A stretch of DNA of 64,000 nucleotides from Hemerocallis citrina. Its lineage: Eukaryota; Streptophyta; Magnoliopsida; Asparagales; Asphodelaceae. The stretch covers positions 107,701,549 to 107,765,548 of the forward strand of contig CM030368.1 of assembly GCA_017893485.1 (NCBI GenBank), read 5' to 3'. Shown here piece after piece: positions 44,600 through 55,622 of this stretch (position 1 is its first letter; each line of letters starts with the position of its first letter). The notes below the pieces were generated by a model. It did not search any database, had not been told where the DNA came from, and saw nothing but the letters and a program-made list of their open reading frames with translations. Position numbers and translations under genes: made by a program.

Positions 44600-46220
44600 A
44601 AATTAAATGGAAAGAGGGTATCATAGCTTCCAGAAGAACCACTCACAGGAAATGTTTTGAAGTTAGGTGTGGGAACAACCTCCTCATCACTGTTAATGCT
44701 TATAGACATGGAAGCTCTCGTAACCTATCCATGTGGTCCCCAAAACCAGGCCCACTTCGTTGTGACATATTGGGTTGCCCATAACTATTCCCAACAAAAC
44801 CCTCCATATAACCTTTGAGGAATTCCTCCTCAGTAGGCCCAAAACTCTTCATAGGATCAACACCAAAGGTTGGTGGGCCTGATTTCTCGCTCTTAACAAC
44901 AGACTGAATACCCTGTATAGCTTTATAAGGAAAATTTGACTATTCAGTAGAGCGGGGATTCTCCTTACCAACTATAACTGCAATTGGTGATGTGGACGTA
45001 GCATTAGCGGCATGATTTGCATGCACATCGAACGTGAGATTCTCCAAATATTTGTTATGATCTTCCCCCCTAGAAACCGCCTTAGGTACGGTTTTGTCTT
45101 GACTTTCCAACTAGGGTTCAACGCCGATGTCTTTGGTGGGCTCCCCCCTCCCTATCCATGGTTGCCACCCCCTTCTTAGCCTAGTGATTAGATAAATTCA
45201 TGTCCAAACATATTTTCGTTAGGCGCCTCATTCATACCCACCAACTCCACCTTTAGAGGGGTGCACTGCACCGTTCATTTAGGGGACACCTCCCTCCAAA
45301 CCATGCCTCTCGAATCCTGCTACGTCATTGACAACACCAGCAACCCCAGCAATCCTCACCCTGTCTCCACACGGGAATGGCATCTTGCATGCAGAGAGAG
45401 AATGACCAATAATGCCGCATTTAAAGCAAAAAACACCACATTCTGAAAAACAAAGTCCTACCACACCTTGTCTCCTCCCTTAGGGCCAATGAGCCGACAT
45501 GGGCACAGCAGTTTAGAGATATCCACTTACACATAGGGCCGAGCATACGCCTTCCGTAGCATAGCCCTAGTGCATACATCCATATCCATTGGTTTACCAG
45601 TAGCATACATCCATCTCAAGAACAACCTGCTTCCTCCAATACTCCGATGGTAGTTCTGGAAGTCGCAGCCAAATATTCGCATGTTGGATCTGGTTAATTG
45701 AAGGCCTGAAGACGCCAGTCCTGTAGTGCCAGAACTGAATGTGCCACAACCCATGGCCCGTCCAAACGGACTGTCGTCAAATCGCTTTCATCAACAAAAT
45801 TGAACAAAAAATTTCCCCCCTGACATGGGTATGATCTCAAAGCCCCTGCTAAGCTTCCACAACTGCCCTAGGATACGAGCAACGAAACTCACTTCGAACC
45901 TCCGTCCCAAAAATTTACCAAACATGGCATTTTTCCACTGCCCTACTCACATCCTTGACCGTCTGTTCTATCTCCTAGGCACCAGATATAATGGATTGCA
46001 ATATTGCTAACTCATCCGTTGTGACACAATTACTGGTGGTGGAACCATCCCCAACCCACACAACAATGTTCCACGACTTGGCCCCAAAGTGGGTGGTTGA
46101 TTTTCCCCAGTCATTCTGGATGCCCAGCTTCGACGGGAATGTACAGTCGCCACCGTCCAACCCCACTGGACTCAAAACCCTAGCTTCCATAGCTACCAAT
46201 CTCTTCTTCATCTCTCGCAT
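44600..46220 (-). pseudogene. LINE ORF1 (gag-like, zinc-knuckle protein)
   Basis: The likely ATG is at 46220 (MREMKKRLVAMEARVLSP). Further on, in shifted frames, are MRIFGCDFQNYHRSIGGSRL with LFLRWMYATGKPMDMDVCTR (the DUF4283-like RNA-binding region of plant L1 ORF1) and a CCHC knuckle CFKCGIIGHSLSAC at about 45420. Beyond 45280 the sequence is Pro/Ser-rich and without a clear frame. Several frameshifts and stops. ORF1 proteins bind the LINE RNA. Confidence 0.75.
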
Positions 46221-46330
46221 TGTTAGTTTCCAAAGCAAATCCTCCCTGGAGTGCGAATTTCAAAGCAATGAAAATCCTCGCCGCTCTGACGAAATTGTTT
46301 CTGCTTCTTATTGATGTAGTTTAAATCTAA

Positions 46331-46583
46331 AAAAATTAAGAAAATGTAAAAGAAGCCAATGGATAAAATGGCCAACTGGGAGGCCTTTACAAACCATCTA
46401 TTGTATATTGAACAGAATAACTAATCGTGATTCTTTTAGTTTGGTGGAAGTTAACAGTGATGTTCCCCTAGTTTTCCATCTCGACAGAGAGAAAATAGTA
46501 GAAGAAGTAACTATTACAATATGAACAAAGACCAGTATAAGTGTTTCTGTTATACACCAATTGATATTAAATTAGAATGTGAC
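46331..46583. other. LINE 5' end or flanking DNA, no gene
   Basis: AT-rich sequence between LINE ORF1 and the Copia element. It may be LINE 5' UTR. I see no gene or repeat. It was continuous with 52015 before the Copia insertion. Confidence 0.4.
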
Positions 46584-46588
46584 TGCCT

Positions 46589-46780
46589 TATTGAAATCAG
46601 AATTGGGGGAAAATCTTATTTTCTTGTTGTTTTATTTCTTTGCTGTATACATCTATATATATGAATTACATTCTTGGAGAAGAAGAAAAGAGATTGAGAG
46701 AAGATTGGGGAGATGAGAGATTTGGGGAATCTGTTTTCTATATATTAGGAAACAGAATATACAATTACTATATTTGAACA
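46589..46780 (-). repeat. 3' LTR of the Copia element
   Basis: On the minus strand it begins TGTTCAAATATAG and ends TTTCAATA. A polypurine tract (TTGAGGGGGAA, 46780-46790) precedes it. Confidence 0.9.
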
Positions 46781-46787
46781 TTCCCCC

Positions 46788-48632
46788 TCAAGTTGGTGCA
46801 TATCTATCGAACATGCCTAACTTGTCAACAAATTTCAAGAAGAACCGAGTTGAAACAGCCTTGGTTAGAATATCTGCGAGTTGATTTTCTGACTTCACTT
46901 TGGATATCTCAATAACTTTCTCATCTAATTTTTCTTTGATGAAGAATCTGTCCACCTCTACATGTTTCGTTCTATCATGTTGAACTGGATTAGCCGGAAT
47001 ATCACATGCCACTTGACTGTCACAATACACCTTCATAAGTTCCTTTGGACCATAGCCTAAGTCCTGCAACAGGAGTTTCAGCCATAAAGCTTTTGTTATA
47101 GTTAAAGCTACTCCGCGATACTCAGCCTCTGCACTAGAGCGTGCAACAACATTTTGCTTCTTGCTCCTCCATGTAACTAAATTTCCTCCAACAAAGTTGA
47201 AATATCCTGAAGTGGAGCACCTATCGATTGTAGATCCTACCCAATCAGCATCAGTATATGCCTCAACCTTCAAGTGACCGTGTTTCGCAAATAAGACTCC
47301 TTTTCCTGGGGCTGACTTAATGTATCTCATAATTCTCATTACTGTGTCCATATGTTGTTCCCGAGGTGCATGCATAAACTGACTTACCACACTTAAAGCA
47401 TATGACAAATCTGGCCGTGTATGTACAAGATACATTAGTCGTCCAACCAATCCCTGATATCTTTCCTTATCACAAGGCACTTGATCAGCTTCGTTGCATA
47501 GTTTCAGTCCTTCTTCCAATGGTGTACTAATCGGTTGACAAGCAGACATTCCAGTTTCCTTCAATAAATCCAGAGCATATTTTCTTTGAGAAAGAAATAT
47601 CCCCTTTCTTGAGCGAGAAACTTCAATACCAAGGAAGTATCTCAAAGGACCAAGATCTTTCATTTCGAACTCTGGTGACAAGTAGTTCTTTAATGCCTTC
47701 ATCTCCTCAGGATCATCTCCAGTTACTATCATATCATCAACATAAATAATGAGAGCAATAATTTTACCTTCTTTCCTTTTTAGGAATAGAGTATGATCAG
47801 AATTACTCTGATCGTATTCGAATGTCCTCATTGATTTTGTAAATCTCCCAGACCAGGCTCTTGGCGACTGCTTCAGTCCATACAATGCTTTCTTCAGACG
47901 ACATACTTTGTTGCTGTGTTGGACTGGTCTGTTCGACCCTGGTGGAAGATCCATATAGACTTCTTTTGTCAATTCCCCATGCAAAAATGCATTCTTCACA
48001 TCAAATTGCTCCAACGGCCAATCAAGATTAGCAGCAAGTGTCAGTAAGACTCGAACAGTATTGAATTTTGACACCGGTGCAAATGTATCTTCATAATCAA
48101 CTCCATACATTTGAGTGTACCCTTTGGCAACCAGCCTTACTTTGTATCGCTCTATTGAACCATCAGGCTTATACTTCACTGTATAAATCCATCTGCATTC
48201 TACTGGCTTCTTTCCTGCTGGCAGCTCGACTATCTCCCAAGTCTCGTTCTTTTTCAAGGATTTCATCTCCTCATCCATAGGTGCTTTCCACCTTGGATCA
48301 GTAAGGGCTTCCTGCACACTGTTAGGAATAGATATAGTAGATAATTGATTTACAAATGACTTATTTGATTCCGACAAGCGGTGAGTGGATACATAATTAC
48401 TCATGGGATATTTGACATTACTAGTGGGATTAGGTTCATAAGTGGGTTTTGTAATACCTCTATTAGTACGGTACGGGAGTTCTCTTCTAGGAGGTTCGGA
48501 CAATGATGATGATTGGTTTTGGGGTTCTGACGGTTCACTCTCACTGAAATTCGGTACTGGTTGCAATTCTTCAAGAGGGTCTTCTTGCAGTTCTTCATGA
48601 GGATCTTCCTCCCTTGCTAGATCTTCATTCAA
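46788..48632 (-). CDS. Copia reverse transcriptase and RNase H (intact 614-codon frame)
   Basis: The longest clean frame in the window. RT motifs: WIYTVKYKPDGSIERYKVRL, GVDYEDTFAPVSKFNTVRVL, LEQFDVKNAFLHGELTKEVY, ALYGLKQSPRAWSGRF, and the catalytic YVDD in LIIYVDDMIVTGDD (about 47730). RNase H motifs: AYTDADWVGSTIDRCSTSGY, SSAEAEYRGVA, YCDSQVACDIPANPVQHDRT, HVEVDRFFIKEKL, then ENQLADILTKAV near the end. The stop is next to the polypurine tract. All RT and RNase H catalytic acidic residues appear to be present. It is the C-terminal part of a polyprotein whose upstream part is broken, so it is probably not expressed from its own start. Confidence 0.85.
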   Translation of the reverse strand: MNEDLAREEDPHEELQEDPLEELQPVPNFSESEPSEPQNQSSSLSEPPRRELPYRTNRGITKPTYEPNPTSNVKYPMSNYVSTHRLSESNKSFVNQLSTISIPNSVQEALTDPRWKAPMDEEMKSLKKNETWEIVELPAGKKPVECRWIYTVKYKPDGSIERYKVRLVAKGYTQMYGVDYEDTFAPVSKFNTVRVLLTLAANLDWPLEQFDVKNAFLHGELTKEVYMDLPPGSNRPVQHSNKVCRLKKALYGLKQSPRAWSGRFTKSMRTFEYDQSNSDHTLFLKRKEGKIIALIIYVDDMIVTGDDPEEMKALKNYLSPEFEMKDLGPLRYFLGIEVSRSRKGIFLSQRKYALDLLKETGMSACQPISTPLEEGLKLCNEADQVPCDKERYQGLVGRLMYLVHTRPDLSYALSVVSQFMHAPREQHMDTVMRIMRYIKSAPGKGVLFAKHGHLKVEAYTDADWVGSTIDRCSTSGYFNFVGGNLVTWRSKKQNVVARSSAEAEYRGVALTITKALWLKLLLQDLGYGPKELMKVYCDSQVACDIPANPVQHDRTKHVEVDRFFIKEKLDEKVIEISKVKSENQLADILTKAVSTRFFLKFVDKLGMFDRYAPT

Positions 48633-48639
48633 GTGTTCG

Positions 48640-50041
48640 CCATTATTTGTATCCAGTTGTTCGTTCTACCTGACAATTACTTCATCATACCCAAGAGTCA
48701 GAACTTTACTTCGGTACTCCCCTTGAAGTTCAGCCGTAGAAGAAGAAAAATACATCTCATGTTTATGGAACACCACATCCATACTCACAAACATCCATTG
48801 AGTTGGTGGGTGATAGCAATGATACCCTTTCTGATTCATTGCATATCCCACAAAAACACATTTTACTGCTCGGGGGGTTAACTTACTCCGCTTGTGTTGA
48901 TGTCGGTGAACAAATGCGACACACCCAAAGACACGAGGTGGCAGGATGACAACAGTTGGTGCATCCACAGCATAGTTAGTGCTTGAAGTGGCGTGCTGAA
49001 GTTCAGGATACGAGAAGGGACTCGGTTGATTAGGTATGCTGCAGAGGTAAGGGCTTCCCCCCAATACATGAGTGGGAGATTGCCATAAATAAGTGAAGCA
49101 CGGACTACTTCAAGCAAGTGTCTGTTCTTCCTTTCGGCCACGCCATTTTGTTGAGGAGTATATGAACATGTAGTCTGGTGAACAATTCTATGTTCCACCA
49201 AATATTGTTGTAGATCTGTATTCAGGTACTCGCCACAATTGTCACTTCTGAGAACTTGAATGTGTGCTTTATACTGAGTCATAACCTGCTTATGGAATTT
49301 TTGAAATAAACTACTAACTTCTCCTTTGAATTTCATCAAACAAATCCAAGTCATACGAGTGCAGTCATCAATAAATATCACAAACCATTTAGCTCCTCCA
49401 ATAGTGGTATTTTTGGATGGACCCCAAACATCAGAATGAATAATCATAAATGGAATCGTGCTTTTATTCAGATTGTAATGAAAAGAAACACGGTGACTTT
49501 TTGCTAGTTCACATACATCACAACGAAAACTAGAAATATCCAACTTCAAAAATAAACAGGGAAATAATTTTAGCAAATAGCCAAACGATGCATGTCCTAG
49601 ACGTCGGTGCCACAGCCAAATTTCTGATTGCTTCTCCCCCTCGGAATTATTAACGGCAAGAGCTTGAGTCAACCTGTTTGAACTCTCAGAAACCAAATCC
49701 AGATAATAAATTTTTCCACGTCTAACCCCATAATCAATCGTCCTGCGAGTCCGAATATCCTTAAACACACAAAAAGAAGGCCAAAAAACAACAATACAAT
49801 GCAGGGTATTAGTAATTTCGGTGACGGATAACAGATTAAAATTTAAGGATGGGACTACTAGTATTGTGTCTAATGTAAGATCTTTTGTGAGGGATATGGA
49901 ACCTTCGCCAGTAACAGGGGTAGGATTACCATTAGCAGTGGATACTGTGGATTTAGTGGATGGGTGTAAGGTTTTAACTTGTCTAGAATCAAAAGTCATA
50001 TGATCGGTAGCACCAGAATTAATTATCCATGTATTATTCAT
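48640..50041 (-). pseudogene. Copia protease and integrase, frameshifted
   Basis: The protease active site reads WIINSGATDHMTF (about 50030-50000); copia proteases have D-S-G-A, so the catalytic Asp is Asn here. GAG-pre-integrase: IWLWHRRLGHASFGYLLKLF with CDVCELAKSH. Integrase core: HSDVWGP (Asp), LRSDNCGEY (Asp), QQNGVAERKNRHLLEV (Glu). A frameshift at about 48890-48950 separates this from RVFGCVAFVHRHQHKRSKL and VFVGYAMNQKGYHCY, and a stop at about 48670 separates that from the RT frame. Confidence 0.88.
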
Positions 50042-50204
50042 AACAGATGTAGAAATATTAAAAGCCTTATCATCGTTACCTGAATCTGTAACCAGTGCGG
50101 AGGTTTGTTCAATGCTCTTCCCATCTCCTCCAGCAATTCCAACAGCTACAATGAATATCTTCTTCGGAGAATCTCTGCTGTGATCCCAGTCATGCGGGTA
50201 GCCG

Positions 50205-51008
50205 ATAATCTGATAGCAACGAGCTTTCGTGTGCCCAGTTTTGCCGCATTGGGTACACTTCCTTGACTAATAAGTAGATTGATTGAAGCCTTTAGAAGTG
50301 CGTGCAGATGATCCAGACTGACCTGCGAGACTTTTGAATGGATGTGGCCGAGCCACCATTGCAGCTACATCAGAAGATTCAGAGGAGCTGTTCATGGTGC
50401 TTTGTTGACGAGCCTCCCGCCGAACATATGCGTAGGATGCCTCAAGATCAAGTACAGGATCTTTTCGCAAAATTTCTCCTCGAACCTGCTCAAACTCAGC
50501 ATCTAATCCAGCCAAAAAAATATGAACCCGCAAGCGGTCGATTGATTTCTTATATGTTTGGACATCGTCAGGATTCTTCATGATCACCTTATCTCGATGA
50601 TCCCTCTCCATAATAAATAGAAAGTGGCCTGCCATTTTGCCTTGCCGAAAAAGCTTTCTGGTTTAGAGCATACACCTGAACCTCGTCGGTTCCATCATAT
50701 AATGCTTTTGCAAGAGCATCCTAAATATCACTGGCAGTTTTCAATCGAATGCATCTCTTCATGATCTCGGGTTTCATGGACATCAACAACCAGCCTTTCA
50801 CTTTCTGATTATTAGCATACTATTTGGCATAGGAACCATCACTTTCAGCAAGAATTTTACTATCACCTTGAATATACTGGATCTTTTCACATCCAGCAAT
50901 ATGCATCTCCATCAACTGAGTCCAAACATCATAGTTTGTTTCATCAAGAATTATCCCCACATTAAAGTCGAAATTCTCGGATTGTACAATAATCAGTGTA
51001 CTACCCAT
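50205..51008 (-). pseudogene. Copia gag, broken
   Basis: ATG at 51008 (MGSTLIIVQSENFDFNVGII). LDETNYDVWTQLMEMHIAGC is the typical copia gag N-terminus; then KGWLLMSMKPEIMKRCI, a frameshift between about 50660 and 50635, DVQTYKKSIDRLRVHIFLAG, LDAEFEQVRGEIL, and a CCHC zinc knuckle CTQCGKTGHTKARC at about 50250. Stops are present near 50820, 50725 and 50268. Confidence 0.85.
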
Positions 51009-51805
51009 GTTAGTAGTACAATAATCAATGGATCTGAATCAAACAACAACGAATTTGGATCAAATAACAATGGATCTGATAAAAAAATCAACAGATCGGA
51101 TTTGAAGGAGGTAGCAGGTCGAGTGGGAGTCCGGGTTGGAGATCAAGTGGATCGACGGGTGCAACAAACTAACGAACCAGAAAATCCCCAAAGTAGTACG
51201 TATAAACTACGTGCAAAAGAGCCCCAATTTAACACAGCAGACAAAGTGACAGTAGGGACAACAAGTAGACAGCAGCAACCACAGCGGGGTTCATGGACAG
51301 CGGCGGCAACGTCAACGGTCGAGGTCGACTCTGGCAAATGGCGCTGGTGTGCTGTCGCCCGTCGTCGAGCGAGCGAAAATAGGGAACAACAATGGCTGCT
51401 TCGGTTCTGGTGTTGAGCGGAACGGAAGAGGAGACAGGGGGCTTCGATCTGGGCGTTGGGAGTTTGGATGATGGCGGAAGAGGAGGGCGGTGTTGGGGAG
51501 TCGACGACTGGATCGACGGCAACTGGAGCCTGAACAACAACAACTGTATGGACACAGATTTGATTTTGCCTTCGAAAGCGAAATCGAAGTTTGTGTTGGA
51601 TGTCGATCAGATCTGTGGTTTCGAGGGACGATGAGGGCAGTCGAAGTCGGTTAATGGGTCGAACAGAGTCAGGGTTGGTGATCAGTGGTCGGGGTTGGTG
51701 ATTAGTGGTGCGACAGAGGTTGGGGTCAGGTGAAACAGAGGTGTCAGATCCGGTCAACTCCGTCTCTTCTTCTTCTTCTTCTTCAACTAGCCTAGATCTT
51801 TTAAG

Positions 51806-51817
51806 GCTCTGATACCA
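51806..51817 (-). promoter_or_regulatory. Copia primer-binding site (initiator-Met tRNA)
   Basis: TGGTATCAGAGC on the minus strand, immediately inside the 5' LTR; a full match to the usual plant initiator-Met site. Confidence 0.9.
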
Positions 51818-52009
51818 TATTAAAATCAGAATTGGGGGAAAATTATATTTACTTGTTGTTTTATTTCTTTGCTGCATATATCTATATATATGAATTACAT
51901 TCTTGGAGAAGAAGAAAAGAGATTGAGAGAAAATTAAGGAGATGAGAGATTTGGGGAATCTGTTTCCTATATATTAGAAAACAGAATAAACAAATACTAT
52001 ATTTCAACA
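51818..52009 (-). repeat. 5' LTR of the Copia element
   Basis: 192 bp; on the minus strand it begins TGTTGAAATATAG and ends TTTTAATA, next to the primer site. The 51020-51805 stretch between the LTR and gag is untranslated leader; its ORFs on both strands look like chance. Confidence 0.9.
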
Positions 52010-52014
52010 TGCCT

Positions 52015-52899
52015 GATGGGTTCTTGCGTGATGTGTCTGGTCATTATATATGGCTGACTAACACAGTATGCATGGTTCTTTCACTGCGTTGACTCATAAT
52101 GCTTAATCTCGCGGTACTTCATATCTCAATATCTTGTACTGCGTGTTCATGTGTCAGCTCGCAAGTGCTAATTAGTCAAGGAGCCTGCATACTGCAGCAA
52201 ATTAACATCACACTGCCCAAACATTCATAATTGGCATCTTGGAAATTTGCTTCACCTGATCCATCTGATCCTCAATCTCTGGTGAAAACTGGGTTGATGA
52301 CTCGCCTGATAGCTCGGGGGTTGTTATTATACATATCTTCATTCTATAACTCCCATAACAGTGTGTCAATCACTCGTTTCTACCCTTCTGAAAACCTCCA
52401 CCTTATGATCCTTTTGGTAACTCCTTTTCTTCTTTGTTCCTTACAGTTATCTACATATCATTAGGGTAAGAAATAATCTGCTTATTGTGAAAATGTATCC
52501 TATCTTTATCTTATATATATCACATAACAAAACAACTCTCACTCTCATCTCATTTTGATAAATAAAATTGGGCCAAAAAAAGTTGTATACACATACCGTA
52601 ATGGCACTGCACCATTCAATCAATTAGTACCCAACCTCAACCTGAATAAATAGCAATTTTATAAATTAGTACCGAAACTCAACCATTATAAAATAGCAAT
52701 TTCTTTAGACAGCAAGGTCCCACAATGCTCCCTAAAGATTACATCATTTCAGATGGGCTATAATTTTAAGAAAGAAAAATGGCTAAAGAGTAGAGAATCT
52801 TTTTGTTGTAGAGGAACTTTCACTTTTAATCTACTGCCTTTGTTCCAAACTCCTCTCAGCCTCATCTCATCTCATGCATACTACATTAGTTTGAAGAAA
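52015..52899. other. Unassigned sequence between two retrotransposons
   Basis: No convincing gene or element was found. It was once continuous with 46583 on the left and 61041 on the right, as shown by the TGCCT and ATCAG duplications. It may be original host DNA or an old unrecognised repeat. Confidence 0.4.
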
Positions 52900-52904
52900 A
52901 TCAG

Positions 52905-53646
52905 TGAGGTAGGGTAAAAATGACCTGGGGCCCAGCGTGGGCCCAGGATGGCTCTCACTCAAAGGCAGGCCAGCTCGGCCCCGGACCATCACAGGGTCGG
53001 CGCCGAGCCGTTAAGTCAATACCACGAAACCCGCATCCTCGTTTCGACGACCCGCCACGGCCTTCGGTCTCCGATCCTCGGCGGCCCCACGGGCCTTCCA
53101 CTCAGCCTGGTAAGGGACGAGGATGACCTGGCACAACCCTGGCCATCCAATTCTCTTAGAGGCACAGGAGCCCCACGATCAGCCATGTCAGCTCCGAAAC
53201 CACCTAGGGCTTGGCCAGGTCAGTCCTAAACCGCTCCTGAGACTGCCACGTCTGCCCTAAACCCCCTGGGCCTCCTGCCACGTAAGGCCCATGGGCTTTT
53301 GGGTCCAGACCCGGCCCCCAAGCGGATCCAAACCCAACTGGGACTATCTATAAATACCAGGCCCTCTCCTACCTTTTGACGTAACCAATCTTTGCCCACT
53401 AAAAACCCTAGTTACTGCTACTCTCTCTCAGAGACTAACTAGACCGTCGGAGGGTCTGCCACCGAGATAAATCCCGGTGTTCCTAGACCGTCTGCAGGTA
53501 CACGAGGCGAGGCGATCCGAGCCGATCCTCCGGTGCCAAGGCGAGCCTACCGCTTACCGTCCGTTACCGCATCCTTCCACCACTACAAATTGAGTCCAAA
53601 CTCACACCTGGTGCAGCCACACTCCTCCCAAAAACAAGCAGCATCA
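52905..53646 (+). repeat. 5' LTR of the second Tat/Retand element
   Basis: 742 bp, from TGAGGTAGGG to AGCAGCATCA. TATA box at 53349-53356 (CTATAAATACC). Confidence 0.93.
53349..53356 (+). promoter_or_regulatory. LTR TATA box
   Basis: TATAAATA in a GC-rich context; the same box is in the 3' LTR near 60739. Confidence 0.7.
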
Positions 53647-53648
53647 GG

Positions 53649-53666
53649 TTGGCGCCGTCTGTGGGA
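53649..53666 (+). promoter_or_regulatory. Primer-binding site of the second Tat/Retand element
   Basis: TTGGCGCCGTCTGTGGGA starts three bases after the LTR end (53646) and is the same type as at 43187-43206. Confidence 0.85.
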
Positions 53667-53736
53667 AATCTATTTATTCGGTAAGGACGACAGTCCGAGC
53701 CTCGCCGCCGACGCTCACCCTCCGATCCACTCTCCC

Positions 53737-55248
53737 ATGCCTCCCAGGAACTGGAGACCGGCTTCTTCCGCCCGCCGGAACGGGCCTCCTCTTCAGGACG
53801 CCCTCGACGGAAGGCAAGGATCAAATAATCCGGGGGCGAACCCCAGACACCAACAGGGCAAACCAAACGTCGAGCAACCCGACCTTCGTCGGGTCATTGT
53901 CAACCGTAGGGCTAGCCAGGCCAGGGGAAGGACTGCTTCCATCTCGGCCCCGAACCGTTCCGGGCCTGCGCCCGAAGGGAGGCCGTCGGCACTCAGCCGC
54001 ATTGGCCGAATTCCTACGCCCCGACCCGACCCTTCTGACCATGGCGCGGTCACCAGGGCCGAGTTTCGGAGCTTCCAGGATGAGATCATGGAGGCTCTTC
54101 ACACAGCGCCAAGGTCCGCGACGCTCGACCGACCCCGTCAAATGAGCGAAGGAAGGAGCTACACTCGTGCACCACCTCCTCCACCAGAGCGCACAGACCA
54201 GGTACTCGTGTGCCATATGGGGAGCAGATCACTCGCTCGTAAAGCCCTGAATCAAGGGTACTATTGGCCAACCATGCTACAAGACTCTCCCGAATTAGTC
54301 AAGAGGTGCGGCCCGTGCCAGAGATTTTCCTCCATCAAGAGGCTCCCTCAAGCGAACCTCCGATCCTTGGCTAGTCCTACGCCATTCGCCATGTGGGGTA
54401 TGGACCTGGTGGGTCCCTTCCCCGTAGCAACAAGGCAAAGGAAATTCTTGATAGTCGCCATCGACTATTTCACAAAGTGGCTCGAGGCCGAACCACTGTC
54501 CAGCATTACCGAGCGCCAAACCCAGCAATTCTTCTAGAAGAACGTCATTTGTCGGTTTGGAATACCCCAGGTCCTCGTCACAGACAACGGGACCCAATTC
54601 GCAGGTCAAAACTTCCGAAAGTTCTTCGAGGACATCGGCGTCCAGCAGCGCTTCTCTGCTATATGCCACCCTCAGTCCAACGGCCAAGCGGAGAACGCAA
54701 ATAGGCAAATCCTCGACGGCCTCAAGAAGCGCCTCGACAGTTTCCCCAAAGGGCTGTGGGTGGAAGAGCTGCCCAGCGTGCTATGGGCATACCGAACCAC
54801 CAAGAGGATCCCCACGGGAGAGACACCGTTCAGTCTGACCTACGGGACGGAGGCGGTAATCCCCGTCGAGGTCGGCCTACCCTCTCCCCAGATCATGGCC
54901 TTCGACGAAGCCGATAACTCCTCTGGCCTAAGGGCCAACCTTGACCTCATCGCCGAGGTCAGGGAGAAGTCTTCCATCCGAAGGAGCATCTATCAACAGC
55001 GGATCGAGAGGTTTTACAATAAGAAGGTCCGCCCAACAGATATCACTGCCGGGGACCTCGTGCTGCGCAAATTGTCCGTCTCCGATCCGACCAAGAAGAG
55101 GAAGCTGGCCCCCAACTGGGAAGGCCCATACAGAGTAGTCGAGGTCATACGCCCTGGCACGTACCGACTGATGGATATGGAGGGTCGAGCGATCAAGCAA
55201 CCCTGGAACGCCGAGCACCTAATGAAGTTCTTGGAAAAGGGGATATAA
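53737..55248 (+). pseudogene. Gag-integrase fusion frame created by internal deletion
   Basis: The gag ATG is at 53737 (MPPRNWRPASSARRNGPP). The N-terminal, Pro/Arg-rich part of gag runs to about PPPPPERTDQ, then the sequence jumps to the integrase zinc region LARKALNQGYYWPTMLQ, CGPCQRFSSIKRL, and core MWGMDLVGPF (Asp), LVTDNGTQFAGQNFRKF (Asp), HPQSNGQAENANRQI (Glu), ending LAPNWEGPYRVVEVIRPGTY and MKFLEKGI. Capsid, protease, RT and both RNase H domains are missing. The reading frame is preserved across the junction (near 54205) to the stop at 55248, apart from one TAG at 54535 where the first Tat element has Trp. Confidence 0.85.
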
Positions 55249-55259
55249 GTCCCTGCTGG

Positions 55260-55622
55260 GCTAATGTAAATAATGATTTTGTAAGCTCTCTCATGTAAAA
55301 GGCCATAAGTGCCTCTCTCTCTCCATATCTATGAAAGGGACCTCTTTTTGTTATACTCCAAACGTCTTGATAGGTCCGACCAAATGCCGGACAAAGGGAT
55401 GGCTTTGTCAAGTTGCGGCACCCGAGTTATCACTCCGGTGCCGACCCCCCAAGGTCCCAGCAGGTCCGGCCCTCATCTCTGCCGACAATCAACAAACAAT
55501 TGGCCAGAGCAAAGAAAGAAACCCCTTATTCATACTTCCTTATTATGTTTAAAGAAAACAAATACCGTTACATGAACACTCCACTCATCTAAACAGAAAG
55601 AAACTACTGACCAACGGACCCC
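55260..55622. other. Spacer between pol and the antisense module
   Basis: Non-coding. It has a CT-rich stretch and, read on the minus strand, the presumed 3' end of the second antisense ORF. Confidence 0.4.

Larger units (their letters stand above)
46589..52009 (-). mobile_element. Ty1/copia retrotransposon (Ale/Retrofit-like), 5.4 kb
   Basis: Terminal 192-bp LTRs (46589-46780 and 51818-52009) are flanked by a perfect TSD TGCCT (46584-46588 and 52010-52014). On the minus strand the order is gag, protease, integrase, RT, RNase H, the copia order. The short LTRs and compact body suggest the Ale/Retrofit lineage; this is tentative. LTRs differ at about 14 of 192 positions, so roughly 93% identical. 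Confidence 0.92.

Noticed and set aside
44274..44606. Plus-strand 110-codon frame as a gene
   Set aside because: Antisense to the LINE ORF1/ORF2 junction; composition is Pro/Ser low complexity and there is no domain.
51143..51877. 244-codon minus-strand frame as a gene
   Set aside because: It lies in the Copia leader and runs into its 5' LTR, has low-complexity Ser/Thr/Pro/Arg composition and no known domain; probably chance openness.
52210..52465. 77-codon plus-strand frame as a small host gene
   Set aside because: No start context, domain or splice pattern; composition is like the surrounding intergenic DNA.
53821..54216. Minus-strand frames over gag of the second Tat element
   Set aside because: GC-rich shadows of the plus-strand gag-integrase frame.
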